In this document: positions 35,259-44,274 of the stretch, one piece after another | Layout of the letters: every line of letters starts with the position of its first letter | Position numbering within the stretch: the first letter of the stretch is position 1 | Source: Chitinophaga ginsengisoli | GTDB lineage: Bacteria > Bacteroidota > Bacteroidia > Chitinophagales > Chitinophagaceae | Direction: 5' to 3' | Assembly (NCBI RefSeq): GCF_003014595.1 | Contig: NZ_PYGK01000019.1 | Location: 34,303 to 98,302, forward strand | Length of the DNA stretch: 64,000 nucleotides | The notes under the pieces: generated by a model | The model's input: the letters and a program-made list of their open reading frames with translations, nothing else | Database searches by the model: none | Told to the model about the DNA's origin: nothing | Made by a program: the position numbers and the translations under genes

Positions 35259-37412
35259 ATGAGGAATTCCACCGCAAGTCCTTTCATGCTAGGGCTTGCC
35301 ATGCTATTTGCTGCCGCATCAGGTAAAGCGCAGTCACCAACCAGCTACACAAAGTATGTCAATACTTTCGTGGGCACAGCGCCACTCACTGATCCTAAGA
35401 TCCTTGGATACCAGTTACCGGAAGGCTGGCGCTCATGGGCAGGGCTTACGTTTCCCGGCAGCTCTTTGCCGAATGCCATGGTGCAGTTAAGTCCGATGAC
35501 GGAATACGGTTCCGGCGCCGGATATGAATACGAGGATACCGTTATCCTGGGCTTCACACATACCAATAAAGGTCACTGGAATCTATGCAACATTCCTATT
35601 CTGCCACTCTCCCATCCGGGTCTGCCATTCGGTTCCAGGTTCTCCCACAAAAAAGAAAGTGCATCCCCTGGCTTTTACCAGGTGTACCTGGACGATTATG
35701 ACGTGAATGTCAATCTGACCTCCACGCTCAGATGCGGCTATCATCAGTATACCTATAAAAACAATACAGACAGACAGATACTGTTTGATCTGGCGAAGGC
35801 CAACAACAGGATCTCCGACTGGCATATTGAACAGGTAGGTACATCCGCCTTACAGGGCTATCAGCGGGCAGGTGGCAACATCTACTTCTACGCTGTACTG
35901 AATACCGCTATCGACAAACTGGAAAAGACACAGGAAGGCGAGCACAACGGCTATGCTATTGTGCATGTAGCTGATGGTAGTAAAGGTCTCGTTGAACTGA
36001 AAATAGGCCTATCGTTCGTAAGTACAGAGAACGCCAAACAAAACCTGGAACAGGAAATCGGCAATAAGTCTTTCACCGAGGTCCGTAATGAAGCCAACCG
36101 CAAATGGGAGACTTTGCTATCATCTGTACAGGTAAAAGGCGGTACTGAAAAACAAAGGAGGATGTTCTATTCCTGCCTCTACAGGTCCTTCCTCTGGCCG
36201 GCTTTACGTAGTGATGTAAACGGGGAATTTACGGATGCCAAAGGCAATGTAGTGAAGGGTGATTTTAATTACTACACCGAGCCCTCTCTGTGGGATACCT
36301 ACCGGAATAAAGATGTGCTTCTGGGCCTGATCTCTCCACAGGTCACACTTGATGTGATCAAATCCATGAAAGAAGTGGGCGATAAAACAGGATTCATTCC
36401 TACCTTCTTCCACGGCGATCATGGTGCGTCTTCCATTGCCGGCGCCTATCTCAGGGGCATTGATAACTTTGACGTGAAAGGTACTTATCAGCTACTGCTG
36501 AGGAATGCCAATGTAGAAGGCGCCCGTCCGCATCTGAATGAGTACATAGCAAAAGGTTATATCTCCGATCCTGATATTCCTGATCCACACGTAGAAACCA
36601 AAGCAGCAGCAGGCGTATCCAAAACACTGGAATATTCTTACGATGATTATTCCCTTGCCCAGATAGCGAAGAAACTGGGAGACACTGCCAACTACAGAAT
36701 ACTGATGACACGGTCTAAAAACTACAGGAATATGTTTGATCCCGGTACCCGGTTCATGAGAGGAAGATTGGCTGATGGTTCATGGATCAAGAATTTCAAT
36801 CCGCAATATCCCTATTATGAATACATGTACAGGGAGGCCAATGCATGGCAGGTATCCTTCTTTGCACCTCACGACATGAAAGGCCTGGTTGAACTGTATG
36901 GTGGCGCAATGGGATTTGAATCCAAACTGGATTCCCTCTTTACGCTGCCCTGGAACCCGCATTACATTGCCAGGAATGTGGAAACCATGATAGGCCAGTA
37001 TTGCCATGGCAATCAGCCGGACCACGAGGCTCCTTTTGCTTATTATTTCATAGGCAAACCGGAAAAGTCACAGAAGATGATCGATACAATTCTAAATAGT
37101 CTGTACGGTATCGGAAAAGAAGGCATTGCGCTCTGTGGCATGGATGATGCAGGTGAGATGTCAGCATGGTATGTATTCAGTTCCTCCGGATTATATACCT
37201 TCTCAGCCACTGATCCTGAATACCTTGTTACCGTTCCGCTTTTCGATGAAGTAAAGTGGCGCACCAGCACTGGCAAACTGCTGACCTTAACGAAAAAAGG
37301 GAAAGGCAGAGCCCTCACTTCCATAAAGGTGAATGGAAAAGAACAGCAAGGCTATTTCGTGCCGCATGACCTGTTCCGAAATGGCGGTAAGATTGAGATC
37401 GTTACAAAATAA
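35259..37412 (+). CDS. Glycoside hydrolase family 92 alpha-1,2-mannosidase
   Basis: 717-residue secreted enzyme that removes terminal alpha-mannose residues in a calcium-dependent, inverting reaction. A signal peptide ends near residue 24. The N-terminal beta-sandwich (VNTFVGTAPLTDP, MVQLSPMTEYGSGAGYEYED, GFTHTNKGHW) is followed by the alpha/alpha barrel with FHGDHGASSIAGAYLRG, IGQYCHGNQPDHEAPFAYYF and GMDDAGEMSAWYVFSSSGLY, which are the hallmark blocks. The length is typical. It stands alone, not in a polysaccharide locus with SusCD genes. Confidence 0.96.
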   Translation: MRNSTASPFMLGLAMLFAAASGKAQSPTSYTKYVNTFVGTAPLTDPKILGYQLPEGWRSWAGLTFPGSSLPNAMVQLSPMTEYGSGAGYEYEDTVILGFTHTNKGHWNLCNIPILPLSHPGLPFGSRFSHKKESASPGFYQVYLDDYDVNVNLTSTLRCGYHQYTYKNNTDRQILFDLAKANNRISDWHIEQVGTSALQGYQRAGGNIYFYAVLNTAIDKLEKTQEGEHNGYAIVHVADGSKGLVELKIGLSFVSTENAKQNLEQEIGNKSFTEVRNEANRKWETLLSSVQVKGGTEKQRRMFYSCLYRSFLWPALRSDVNGEFTDAKGNVVKGDFNYYTEPSLWDTYRNKDVLLGLISPQVTLDVIKSMKEVGDKTGFIPTFFHGDHGASSIAGAYLRGIDNFDVKGTYQLLLRNANVEGARPHLNEYIAKGYISDPDIPDPHVETKAAAGVSKTLEYSYDDYSLAQIAKKLGDTANYRILMTRSKNYRNMFDPGTRFMRGRLADGSWIKNFNPQYPYYEYMYREANAWQVSFFAPHDMKGLVELYGGAMGFESKLDSLFTLPWNPHYIARNVETMIGQYCHGNQPDHEAPFAYYFIGKPEKSQKMIDTILNSLYGIGKEGIALCGMDDAGEMSAWYVFSSSGLYTFSATDPEYLVTVPLFDEVKWRTSTGKLLTLTKKGKGRALTSIKVNGKEQQGYFVPHDLFRNGGKIEIVTK

Positions 37413-37416
37413 ACGG

Positions 37417-37451
37417 AAAAAGGGTGTTTAGCTTATGGCGAACACCCTTTT
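37417..37451 (+). terminator. Hairpin terminator
   Basis: AAAAGGGTGTT/AACACCCTTTT stem of 11 bp with a 12-nt loop, right after the GH92 stop. Confidence 0.85.
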
Positions 37452-37473
37452 CAATTATTTATCCGAAAGGCTA

Positions 37474-38034
37474 TCAGGGACGGCCTTTAGGCTTAGGAAT
37501 CACTTTTTCACCCGTTGCACCCGGAATATAAACACCATTTACCTTCTTGTCTATTTTCTCGGTATACACCGGGTCAAATTCCAGGCGTCCTTTTTTGATC
37601 TCATAGAATTTTGAAGGAACGTAATACATTGAATCTGCCGCAGGATATGTTTCGGGTTGCTCACTTCCTCCGAACTCCAGCAGTTCATCGTGGTCAAAGT
37701 CTTTGATATCAGAAGCTATCGCTGTCATCAGTGAATCAGCCACTGAGTTATTGATACCAAATACGATCAGTTTGTTCTTATTCGGATTGTCAGTTACTTC
37801 CAGGAACAAGAAGACATTTCCACCATCTTCCACCAGGCGGTTACGTTTGCTCTTGTAAACGATATTGTCGGTAGCAAATTTGAAGGTCTTATTGCCATTC
37901 ACAATGATAGTGCCTTTATACACCGCAATTTTTTGCTGTTTGGTGCTGGTAAAATGCAGGTTATCGTCTGGCTTCTGGGCCAAAGCCGGTAAGCCGATAA
38001 ACAGGAACAGGAGATGTCTGAGTCGAAGACGCAT
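37474..38034 (-). CDS. Exported protein of unknown function
   Basis: 186-residue protein with a signal peptide (HLLFLFIGLPALAQ). The mature part is mainly beta with lysine-rich strands (IAVYKGTIIVNGNKTFKFATD) and a basic, proline-rich tail (KVIPKPKGRP). No cysteine after the leader, so it is soluble or peripheral in the periplasm. I do not recognise the family. It lies 86 bp downstream of the DinB-like gene on the same strand. Confidence 0.75.
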   Translation of the reverse strand: MRLRLRHLLFLFIGLPALAQKPDDNLHFTSTKQQKIAVYKGTIIVNGNKTFKFATDNIVYKSKRNRLVEDGGNVFLFLEVTDNPNKNKLIVFGINNSVADSLMTAIASDIKDFDHDELLEFGGSEQPETYPAADSMYYVPSKFYEIKKGRLEFDPVYTEKIDKKVNGVYIPGATGEKVIPKPKGRP

Positions 38035-38120
38035 AGGAATATTTTTTAAAATCCGGCGCGTAACTTACTCAATTTTTCCCGAACCATCTCCATAACAAAT
38101 CTGAAATTTTGCCGTTGCCG

Positions 38121-38684
38121 TTATGTGGGACGGTGCGTCCCCAATGAGCTCACCTGGGGAAAAAGTTTTTCGTCTATTCTTCTCTTTTGTCGCAGGTGAT
38201 GTCTCATATGCATTTCTGCAAAATGCAACCATTCAAAAGCATCAAAAAAAGCGAATCCGGGATGTTCTGTTTTTCCCTTTGCGGTTGAAAGATCTATGTC
38301 ATGAAACAGGCGGTTCACTTCATCTTTTATAGATATCAATCCCCGCGACAATTCATCCTTGCTTTGTGGTTGTTCTAAATTGATATCATTAAAAGGATTC
38401 TCCAGCACCATGTCAGGAAACTCATTGTTATCAAACATGGTCCTGGCGCGCGAGCGCATACTTCTTTCAGCATTGCAGTTCTTGGATGCCAGCGCAGCCT
38501 GCATCTGCTCCAGATAGAAGGTCGTATCTTCTATGATATGTACATACACCTGACCCAGCGACCAGGCATCGGTCTGCGGCCTTTGACGAAGCATTTCGAT
38601 AGAATAATTACTGAGTTGATCTATCCACTGCTGAATAGTATCGTTAAACTGTTTAAGTAATGCCTTTACGGTACTGTTTTCCAT
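38121..38684 (-). CDS. DinB-superfamily protein
   Basis: 187-residue four-helix-bundle protein of the DinB/YfiT type. The three metal-ligand histidine positions are visible: WSLGQVYVHI (first), and HFAEMHMRHHLRQ (second and third). Family members bind divalent metal and include bacillithiol or mycothiol S-transferases; the substrate here is not known. The 60-residue insertion between helices 2 and 3 is somewhat long. Confidence 0.88.
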   Translation of the reverse strand: MENSTVKALLKQFNDTIQQWIDQLSNYSIEMLRQRPQTDAWSLGQVYVHIIEDTTFYLEQMQAALASKNCNAERSMRSRARTMFDNNEFPDMVLENPFNDINLEQPQSKDELSRGLISIKDEVNRLFHDIDLSTAKGKTEHPGFAFFDAFEWLHFAEMHMRHHLRQKRRIDEKLFPQVSSLGTHRPT

Positions 38685-38864
38685 ATTACAACGGGTTTAA
38701 CGTCCCTGCAATTTATTACATCCCAACATTCACTCCAATAGCTGGCAGCACACTCATCCAAAAAATATCAATATTTTAATACACATTGAATAACAAGCAG
38801 TTAACGACAGTCCACGAAAATAGTTATTACCTTCATAACATCATAACCAACTAAATGCCGAACA

Positions 38865-39431
38865 ATGAAAAAGTACCTGTTGCCAACGGTCGCACTACTG
38901 TGCGCCACACTGTCATATGGACAGCAGAACTGTTCCCCCGCTGAAGTGGCTTCTCTCCTGTTTAAGAATGCTAAAACGAATTTAACTACGGCAGAAAAAA
39001 ATCAGATCGCCACTAAACTGGGCTTTGTCTGCACCGGCAATAAAGATCTTCCTTTTGCCCAGGACAAGGATAGCAAGGATTATCCGTTCAATGCTGTCAT
39101 TTATCCGACAGATCTGAATAAAGACGGCAAACTGGAGATCTTCGTCTGGTTTGGGAATTCCTATACGTCAGGCAATACCGGCTCCAGCATTTCCCTGTTT
39201 ATTAAAAACGCGATGGGGGTTTATGTGGATAATATGGGATTCCCCGGATTGACGCCTGATGTACTTGCCACCACCAACAAGGGATATCCTGACCTGCTTA
39301 TAGGGGGGCCGGGTATGGAATTCCCTGTCTGGAGATGGAATGGTAAGGCATATGTTGACTTCAAAACTGTCAGGAACGAGGATTATGACAAACTGAAGAA
39401 AACCAGTCTTGAGGAATTAGCCATCAAGTAA
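38865..39431 (+). CDS. Secreted protein with EF-hand-like loop
   Basis: 188-residue exported protein with a signal peptide (LLPTVALLCATLSYGQ). Two cysteines lie near the mature N-terminus and at FVCTGN, likely a disulfide. DLNKDGKLEIFVWFGN near residue 85 is a VCBS/EF-hand-like calcium loop followed by a beta strand, and PDLLIGGPGMEFPVWRWNG repeats the pattern. It may be a calcium-binding envelope protein. It converges on the Rof-like gene. Confidence 0.8.
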   Translation: MKKYLLPTVALLCATLSYGQQNCSPAEVASLLFKNAKTNLTTAEKNQIATKLGFVCTGNKDLPFAQDKDSKDYPFNAVIYPTDLNKDGKLEIFVWFGNSYTSGNTGSSISLFIKNAMGVYVDNMGFPGLTPDVLATTNKGYPDLLIGGPGMEFPVWRWNGKAYVDFKTVRNEDYDKLKKTSLEELAIK

Positions 39432-39487
39432 GCGTAAAACGATTGCCCTGGCCAGCGACAGCTACCTTCCTTAACCGGACTACAATG

Positions 39488-39742
39488 TTAACAATGGTCC
39501 GGCAGGGGGATATTATTGACAGCTATAAGACTGTCCAGCCTGATCACCAGACCATTATCCATCCTCATATATTCCACTTTATTCAAGGCATATACATCCA
39601 TAATACGGGCGGTAACATCCTGCTCGTTCCCTGTTTCATCTCTGAATACGATCCTGCAAACAGTGCGCATGGTGGCCCAGGCTTCCAGTCGGTCATAGTA
39701 GTTGCAATCAATTGGTTGATATGGGATATCCGGCGTGTTCAT
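39488..39742 (-). CDS. Rof-like Rho-binding antiterminator
   Basis: 84-residue protein of the Rof/YaeO family, which binds Rho and inhibits its termination activity. It shares with the E. coli protein the start YQPIDCNYYDRLEAWA, the central strand block VCRIVFRDETG, and the RNA-mimic-like segment KVEYMRMDNGLVIRLDSL. The size is right and the start codon is the only one fitting the family. It is a stand-alone gene, convergent with a secreted protein gene. Rho-inhibitor function in Bacteroidota is by analogy with E. coli. Confidence 0.85.
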   Translation of the reverse strand: MNTPDIPYQPIDCNYYDRLEAWATMRTVCRIVFRDETGNEQDVTARIMDVYALNKVEYMRMDNGLVIRLDSLIAVNNIPLPDHC

Positions 39743-39881
39743 AGAATTTACTTTCTATAAAGTTACCTTTTGCCCGCTTATTTTTCCAACAATTATCCCA
39801 TGGTGACCGTTCATAAAGCGTAACTCCTTAGCCAGGGACAAGTTTATTATTTTGGAAACCATCAATAATATAGGCTATACT

Positions 39882-40928
39882 ATGAAGACATTGTTGCTAT
39901 CGTCTTACCTGCTGGCTGCCGGTTTCCTTACACCGGTATTTGCTGCTCCGCCGGCAAAGGGGACTTTCACATCTGTAAACGGACCATTACCCGCATCTCC
40001 TGCCGACACGAACCTTACCATGTTCGGACGTGGTATGTATCCCGGAGATGATTCTACTTATGAGAATTTAAGGAACTCCGGTTTCAACACCGTAATTCTC
40101 TCCAGCTTTTACATCCATGCCAATGGAGATGTTTATTCCGGCGATGACCATAAGAATCCTATCATACATGATGGGCAATATGTAGGTAGCAGGGAGTGGC
40201 TTAAATATGTTGCATCCCTGAGACAGGCATCATCCTCTGTAAAACGTATTGAGATACTACTGGAAGGCAGATGGTATAATCAGCCACCTAATACGTACGA
40301 CTACATACAGGACTGGTATGATTCCTCCCGGACGGTTGAAGGCATCGTAACAGGGATCGGTACTAACAGCACATTGTATAAGATCATCAAAATAATGAAA
40401 GAAGATATCGGTGTGGATGCTATCTGTATCGATGACGAATCTGTTTATAACAGCGAATCCATCGCTAAGCTGGGAGAGCTGGCAGCCCACCTCAACCTGC
40501 ATATGACACTCTGCCCTTTTAAGAAAACAAACTACTGGAAAGATATCATTTGCCGCTCTCAACCGGGTCTGATAGATGCCATCTACCTGCAATGTTACGA
40601 TGGCGGCAGGTTCAATATGCCCGGCGTCTGGAAGGACAAACTGGAGACCACACTGCCTGTATACCCTATCTTCCTTTGCCGGGGTGCATTCAGTACCTGC
40701 AATCCTGTTCACAACAGTAAAACACCGGCAGAGATCAAAGCTGAAATGATCCGCTTCAAAAAGGATTATCCTGAAATGGGCGGCGGTGCTATATGGCAGA
40801 TGGCAGATATAAAAAACTTTGTAAAGAATAATTGCGCGGTACAGACCCCGGAATCCGGTACGTCTGCTACATTCAGCCAGTATATCCTCGATCTCCGCAA
40901 TGGTTTGAAGGATGGTCTCAGTGAATGA
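39882..40928 (+). CDS. Secreted TIM-barrel protein, GH18-like
   Basis: 348-residue secreted protein with a signal peptide (LLLSSYLLAAGFLTPVFA). After a short linker the sequence follows a TIM-barrel pattern: strands FNTVILSSFYIH, RIEILLEGRW, DAICIDDESVYN, LHMTLCPF, DAIYLQCYDGGR and YPIFLCRG. The DAICIDDES strand resembles the catalytic strand of GH18 (D-x-x-D-x-E), with the glutamate possible acid; QCYDGG parallels the later Q-x-Y motif. The assignment to GH18 is inferred from these patterns only. ATG 39882 is chosen over a TTG at 39852. Confidence 0.65.
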   Translation: MKTLLLSSYLLAAGFLTPVFAAPPAKGTFTSVNGPLPASPADTNLTMFGRGMYPGDDSTYENLRNSGFNTVILSSFYIHANGDVYSGDDHKNPIIHDGQYVGSREWLKYVASLRQASSSVKRIEILLEGRWYNQPPNTYDYIQDWYDSSRTVEGIVTGIGTNSTLYKIIKIMKEDIGVDAICIDDESVYNSESIAKLGELAAHLNLHMTLCPFKKTNYWKDIICRSQPGLIDAIYLQCYDGGRFNMPGVWKDKLETTLPVYPIFLCRGAFSTCNPVHNSKTPAEIKAEMIRFKKDYPEMGGGAIWQMADIKNFVKNNCAVQTPESGTSATFSQYILDLRNGLKDGLSE

Positions 40929-40981
40929 TCTTTAATATATCCACCACTCATTTAGTAAATACGGGCAAGCGTATTTTCTAC

Positions 40982-41017
40982 AGAAGGCCTTGTGTTCATT
41001 GGACACGAGGCCCTTCT
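40982..41017. terminator. Imperfect hairpin between convergent genes
   Basis: About 15-bp stem with one bulge (AGAAGG-CCTTGTGT against ACACGAGGCCCTTCT) ending three bases before the LytTR stop. No clear T-run, so bidirectional termination is only likely. Confidence 0.55.
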
Positions 41018-41019
41018 AT

Positions 41020-41793
41020 TCAGGGTAACAGTAGTTTCGTTTTAATAGTATCGAGGTAGGAGTAGGCGCTCTTTATTGCAGATCCTTTCGCATCATTCAT
41101 CACCAATATATAGGTGCCTTTAAAATACTTCTGGATCTCCCTGATCTTGAGTTTATTGACGATAAAACCTCTATGTATCCGCAGGAATTCGGATGGCAGA
41201 CGATCTTCGAGATAGCTCAGGGAGTATTCTATCAGTTTCTCTTCATCCCGGGTATGCACACTGACATACTTCTCCTTTGCTTCAAAGAAGACGATATCCC
41301 CTACATGCACCAGCTGGATCTTATCTCCTTTCTTTACGGGTATGGTGCTGATCACGTCTTTCGCTGGTTGTTCGCTCATCAGTTGCCGGATCTTCCGCAG
41401 CATGTCTCCATCTTCGCCCTTCCTCTGGCTAATCCTTTTGATAGTGAGTGCAAGCCGTTCGTCTTCTACTGGCTTCAGCAGGTAATCCAGTGAGTTCTTT
41501 TCAAAGGCCTTTATTGCATATTCCACATAAGCTGTCACAAAAACGATCAGCGGCGTATGTTCCAGTTGATTAAGCACTTCAAACCCATTGAATGCCGGTA
41601 TCTGTATATCCAGGAATACCAGGTCAGGCCGGTGTTGATTAATAAACGCCACAGCAGCAGGACCATCGCCGACAGCCCCGATCACCTTAATCTGCGGGTA
41701 GGCCGATAAAGATTTCTGCAGGCGATGTATGGCCATTTCTTCATCGTCTACCAACAGGGTGGTGATGGCTTCCTGGAATAGTGATCCGGACAT
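41020..41793 (-). CDS. LytTR-family response regulator
   Basis: 257-residue regulator. A receiver domain (residues about 10-125) has the acidic pair Asp16-Asp17, the phosphoacceptor Asp62 in LVFLDIQIP, and YLLKP with the conserved lysine. A LytTR DNA-binding domain (about 155-257) follows, with VFFEAKEKYVSVHTR and EFLRIHRGFIVNKLKI. It overlaps the upstream kinase gene by 53 bp, so the pair is translationally linked. Target genes may include the divergent ABC exporter. Confidence 0.95.
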   Translation of the reverse strand: MSGSLFQEAITTLLVDDEEMAIHRLQKSLSAYPQIKVIGAVGDGPAAVAFINQHRPDLVFLDIQIPAFNGFEVLNQLEHTPLIVFVTAYVEYAIKAFEKNSLDYLLKPVEDERLALTIKRISQRKGEDGDMLRKIRQLMSEQPAKDVISTIPVKKGDKIQLVHVGDIVFFEAKEKYVSVHTRDEEKLIEYSLSYLEDRLPSEFLRIHRGFIVNKLKIREIQKYFKGTYILVMNDAKGSAIKSAYSYLDTIKTKLLLP

Positions 41794-42781
41794 ATTTTTC
41801 AGGCGTATTATTCAGTTCTATTGTAAAATCATCTGCATACAGCAGCCTTAACTTATTCATCACCATCTGCAATCCCATACCCGAACCAGGCATATCCGGG
41901 AATGCAGGGCCTGAATCAGCAATACAGATCAGCAACTGCGTTCCTTCCCATAAGATACGCACATCAATGGAACCACTGGTAGTGCTGTTCTCTATACCAT
42001 GTTTTACTGCATTCTCCACCAGCGGCTGTAATATGAACGAGGGTATCTGCTGCTGCAAGGTAGCAGGATCCGCCGCTATATGATAGCGCATCCTGTTCTC
42101 ATACCTGATCTGCTGCATATGCAGGTAGGTAGAGATGATCTCCAGCTCGTCCTGCACAGTATGGAAAGTAGCGCTATCCTTATTCAGTGTAAACCTGAAG
42201 AAACGGGACAGCAGCAATACCAGTTCTTCTGCCTTCTGCGGGTCTTTCGATATCAGGCCGGCAATGGTATTGTGCATGTTGTACAGGAAATGCGGATTGA
42301 TCTTTGCCCGCAGCAGCTCCAGTTCAAAGGCTGTTTGTTGTTGCTCTAATTGCAACACCCGGTACTGCTGATGTAATATCCGGGCATTCAGCATACTTTT
42401 CCATTCCTCACTCACATACAAGGGCATTGCTGTCACCATTACCACAAGAATATTCAGGATATAAATACTACCACCATCAAAAGCGATGTAGGGCTCCCTT
42501 GTCAGCAATGCCCTCATCAGGAAAGTCAGTTCAGAACCCAGTAGCGCAGCTAATACCAACAGTACGATCATGATCATCACCTTTACTGCCTGGTAGGCCG
42601 TTACATTAGTAAAATAATGCCGGTGATAAATGGCCAGCATCATCAGGGAACCAATATTTATGCTGGATAATACTGACACGAGAATGCGTATCGGCCTGTG
42701 ATCATATGTGAAGTACAGATAGCCGCCAAAAGCCAATCCGATCAGGATACAGATCAGTAAAGTTTTTATAACCAGCCGCAT
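41741..42781 (-). CDS. LytS/YehU-like sensor histidine kinase
   Basis: 346-residue sensor with four predicted membrane helices in the first 150 residues, then a short coiled coil (LQLEQQQTAFELELLR) and a His_kinase domain. The phosphorylated histidine is in AKINPHFLYNMHNTIAG (about residue 164); the N-box is QPLVENAVKHGIE and the G-box GSGMGLQMVMNKL. ATG 42781 directly follows the TAA of the preceding membrane-protein gene. It should phosphorylate the overlapping LytTR protein; the signal is unknown, perhaps lipids or the membrane protein next to it. Confidence 0.95.
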   Translation of the reverse strand: MRLVIKTLLICILIGLAFGGYLYFTYDHRPIRILVSVLSSINIGSLMMLAIYHRHYFTNVTAYQAVKVMIMIVLLVLAALLGSELTFLMRALLTREPYIAFDGGSIYILNILVVMVTAMPLYVSEEWKSMLNARILHQQYRVLQLEQQQTAFELELLRAKINPHFLYNMHNTIAGLISKDPQKAEELVLLLSRFFRFTLNKDSATFHTVQDELEIISTYLHMQQIRYENRMRYHIAADPATLQQQIPSFILQPLVENAVKHGIENSTTSGSIDVRILWEGTQLLICIADSGPAFPDMPGSGMGLQMVMNKLRLLYADDFTIELNNTPEKYVRITIPGSHHHPVGRR

Positions 42782-42782
42782 A

Positions 42783-43448
42783 TTAGTCTGCTTGCAGCAC
42801 CTTCGTGCTTTTGAAAAATAATGGCCTGTTGCCCAACCCGATAAAGATAACAATAATGCAGGTCAAACCAGCCATGGACGGCAGGAACTGACTGTAAGGC
42901 TTAAACTGTGGCAGTACCGTACCGGTAAAGGCGGAAGCAAGGGCACTCAAAGCGCTCAGCATTTTATACACGTGTTCATACAACATCAGCTTTTTACGTG
43001 TATGGGCCGGCATTATTCCCCGGCACAGATCGTAGATGGTGACCACGAACAATGAACCGATGGTGGCGTAAATAATCACAGGCGCCCAATACAGACCACT
43101 GGCGTACACGTAATAGGCGTAGTAAGCAGCAGCTGACATCACCATGACCGGCGCCAGGTAATCGATAAAACCCGGTTTCCGGCCCGATAAGCGCATGGTC
43201 CTGATCCCGCTGAAACAGTTATACCCACTGAGCAGGGTAATGACCAGCAGGAAGGTATTACGCTTAAATACAAATACACCGGCCAGACCTGTGATGATCA
43301 CAAAGACCATCATCCACATAAAATATTTACCCAGCATGCGGTGTTGTTGAACTTGTTTATTGAGAATGGCAGCAGCCAGGCCGCTTAACAATGCCAGGAT
43401 ACCGGCACTAACGTGAACAGCAATATTGATGTGATGTATTATTTCCAT
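42783..43448 (-). CDS. DUF2306-like membrane protein, first gene of LytS/LytTR operon
   Basis: 221-residue inner-membrane protein with about six helices. The start HHINIAVHVSAGILALLSG and LGKYFMWMMVFVIITG are the conserved parts of DUF2306-type proteins. Two histidines in helix 1 could bind haem or metal. Its stop and the kinase start are two bases apart, so it is probably co-transcribed and may be part of the sensing complex. ATG 43448 is chosen; the frame is open 33 bases further. Confidence 0.75.
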   Translation of the reverse strand: MEIIHHINIAVHVSAGILALLSGLAAAILNKQVQQHRMLGKYFMWMMVFVIITGLAGVFVFKRNTFLLVITLLSGYNCFSGIRTMRLSGRKPGFIDYLAPVMVMSAAAYYAYYVYASGLYWAPVIIYATIGSLFVVTIYDLCRGIMPAHTRKKLMLYEHVYKMLSALSALASAFTGTVLPQFKPYSQFLPSMAGLTCIIVIFIGLGNRPLFFKSTKVLQAD

Positions 43449-43528
43449 TACGTATTGATTGAGATAGCAAATCAACAACACCTGCCCCTCATCGGAAATA
43501 GAATTCCGACGAAACGGGATATATCCGG

Positions 43529-43633
43529 ATGAAACGGATACCTCATATGGTTAAAAATTTCTTAAAACGGTTATTTATATCCGGAGTTATTACGATTGGC
43601 GCAGGGATCATATTATATTTAGGCTATAACTGA
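43529..43633 (+). CDS. 34-residue single-helix membrane peptide heading ABC operon
   Basis: Small open frame with a basic N-terminus (MKRIPHMVKNFLKRLF) and one membrane helix (ISGVITIGAGIILYLGYN). It ends 5 bp before the ABC ATPase start. A second ATG at 43547 would shorten it by six residues. The topology, a positive inside end and a single helix, and the position at the head of an ABC operon support a real microprotein, perhaps a subunit or regulator of the transporter. Similarity cannot be judged at this length. Confidence 0.55.
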   Translation: MKRIPHMVKNFLKRLFISGVITIGAGIILYLGYN

Positions 43634-43638
43634 AATAT

Positions 43639-44274
43639 ATGCTGCAACTGGCAGATTTCGAAAAGTCTTACCACCATGCTCCTGTTCTTCACATTCCACA
43701 ACTTGACATAGGACCGGGCATTTACTGGATCAAAGGAGCCAATGGTTCCGGGAAGAGCACCTTGCTGAAGGCCATTGCCGGTATTATTGATTTCTCCGGA
43801 GATATCCTGCTGAATAACACCAGCATCAAAAAGCAAGCTGTCGACTACCGAAGGCGGGTTAATTTCGCAGAAGCAGAACCGGTCTTCCCTGAGTTCCTGA
43901 CGGGAAGTGACATGCTGGCGCTTTTCATGACAGCCAAACAGGCGCCTGCTGGACAGCCAGACCGATATCTTGAGAGCATGCAGATGCAGGCATATCTTGA
44001 TCAGCCTTTAGGCGCCTATTCCAGTGGTATGCTCAAAAAGCTATCCCTGTTGCTGGCATTTATAGGTACTCCCAGCCTGATATTGCTGGATGAACCATTG
44101 ATCACCTTAGATATGGCTTCGCTGGCCATCCTCTACGACTGGATAAAGGAACGGCAGCAGACACAGGGTACCTCCTTCCTTTTGTCCTCACACCAGCCAC
44201 TGGAAGAGCATACCCTGCCTATCAGCGGTACCTTGCATGTAGCAGATAAAACAGTTAAATGGCTTCCAGGATGA
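43639..44274 (+). CDS. ABC transporter ATP-binding protein
   Basis: 211-residue ATPase. Walker A is GANGSGKST (33-41), Walker B LILLDEPL, and the signature YSSGMLKKLSL is an altered form of LSGGQ. Switch histidine is in FLLSSHQ. It overlaps the permease gene by ATGA, so the two are translationally coupled. It is an exporter-type, small ABC protein of the Bacteroidota kind. The substrate is unknown; the LytS/LytTR operon is divergent and could regulate it, as with antibiotic-sensing ABC systems. Confidence 0.93.
   Translation: MLQLADFEKSYHHAPVLHIPQLDIGPGIYWIKGANGSGKSTLLKAIAGIIDFSGDILLNNTSIKKQAVDYRRRVNFAEAEPVFPEFLTGSDMLALFMTAKQAPAGQPDRYLESMQMQAYLDQPLGAYSSGMLKKLSLLLAFIGTPSLILLDEPLITLDMASLAILYDWIKERQQTQGTSFLLSSHQPLEEHTLPISGTLHVADKTVKWLPG

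Noticed and set aside
35259..37412. GH92, GH27 and GH9 genes as parts of one polysaccharide-utilisation locus
   Set aside because: They are 8-16 kb apart, separated by terminators and unrelated genes, and no susC/susD pair is next to any of them.
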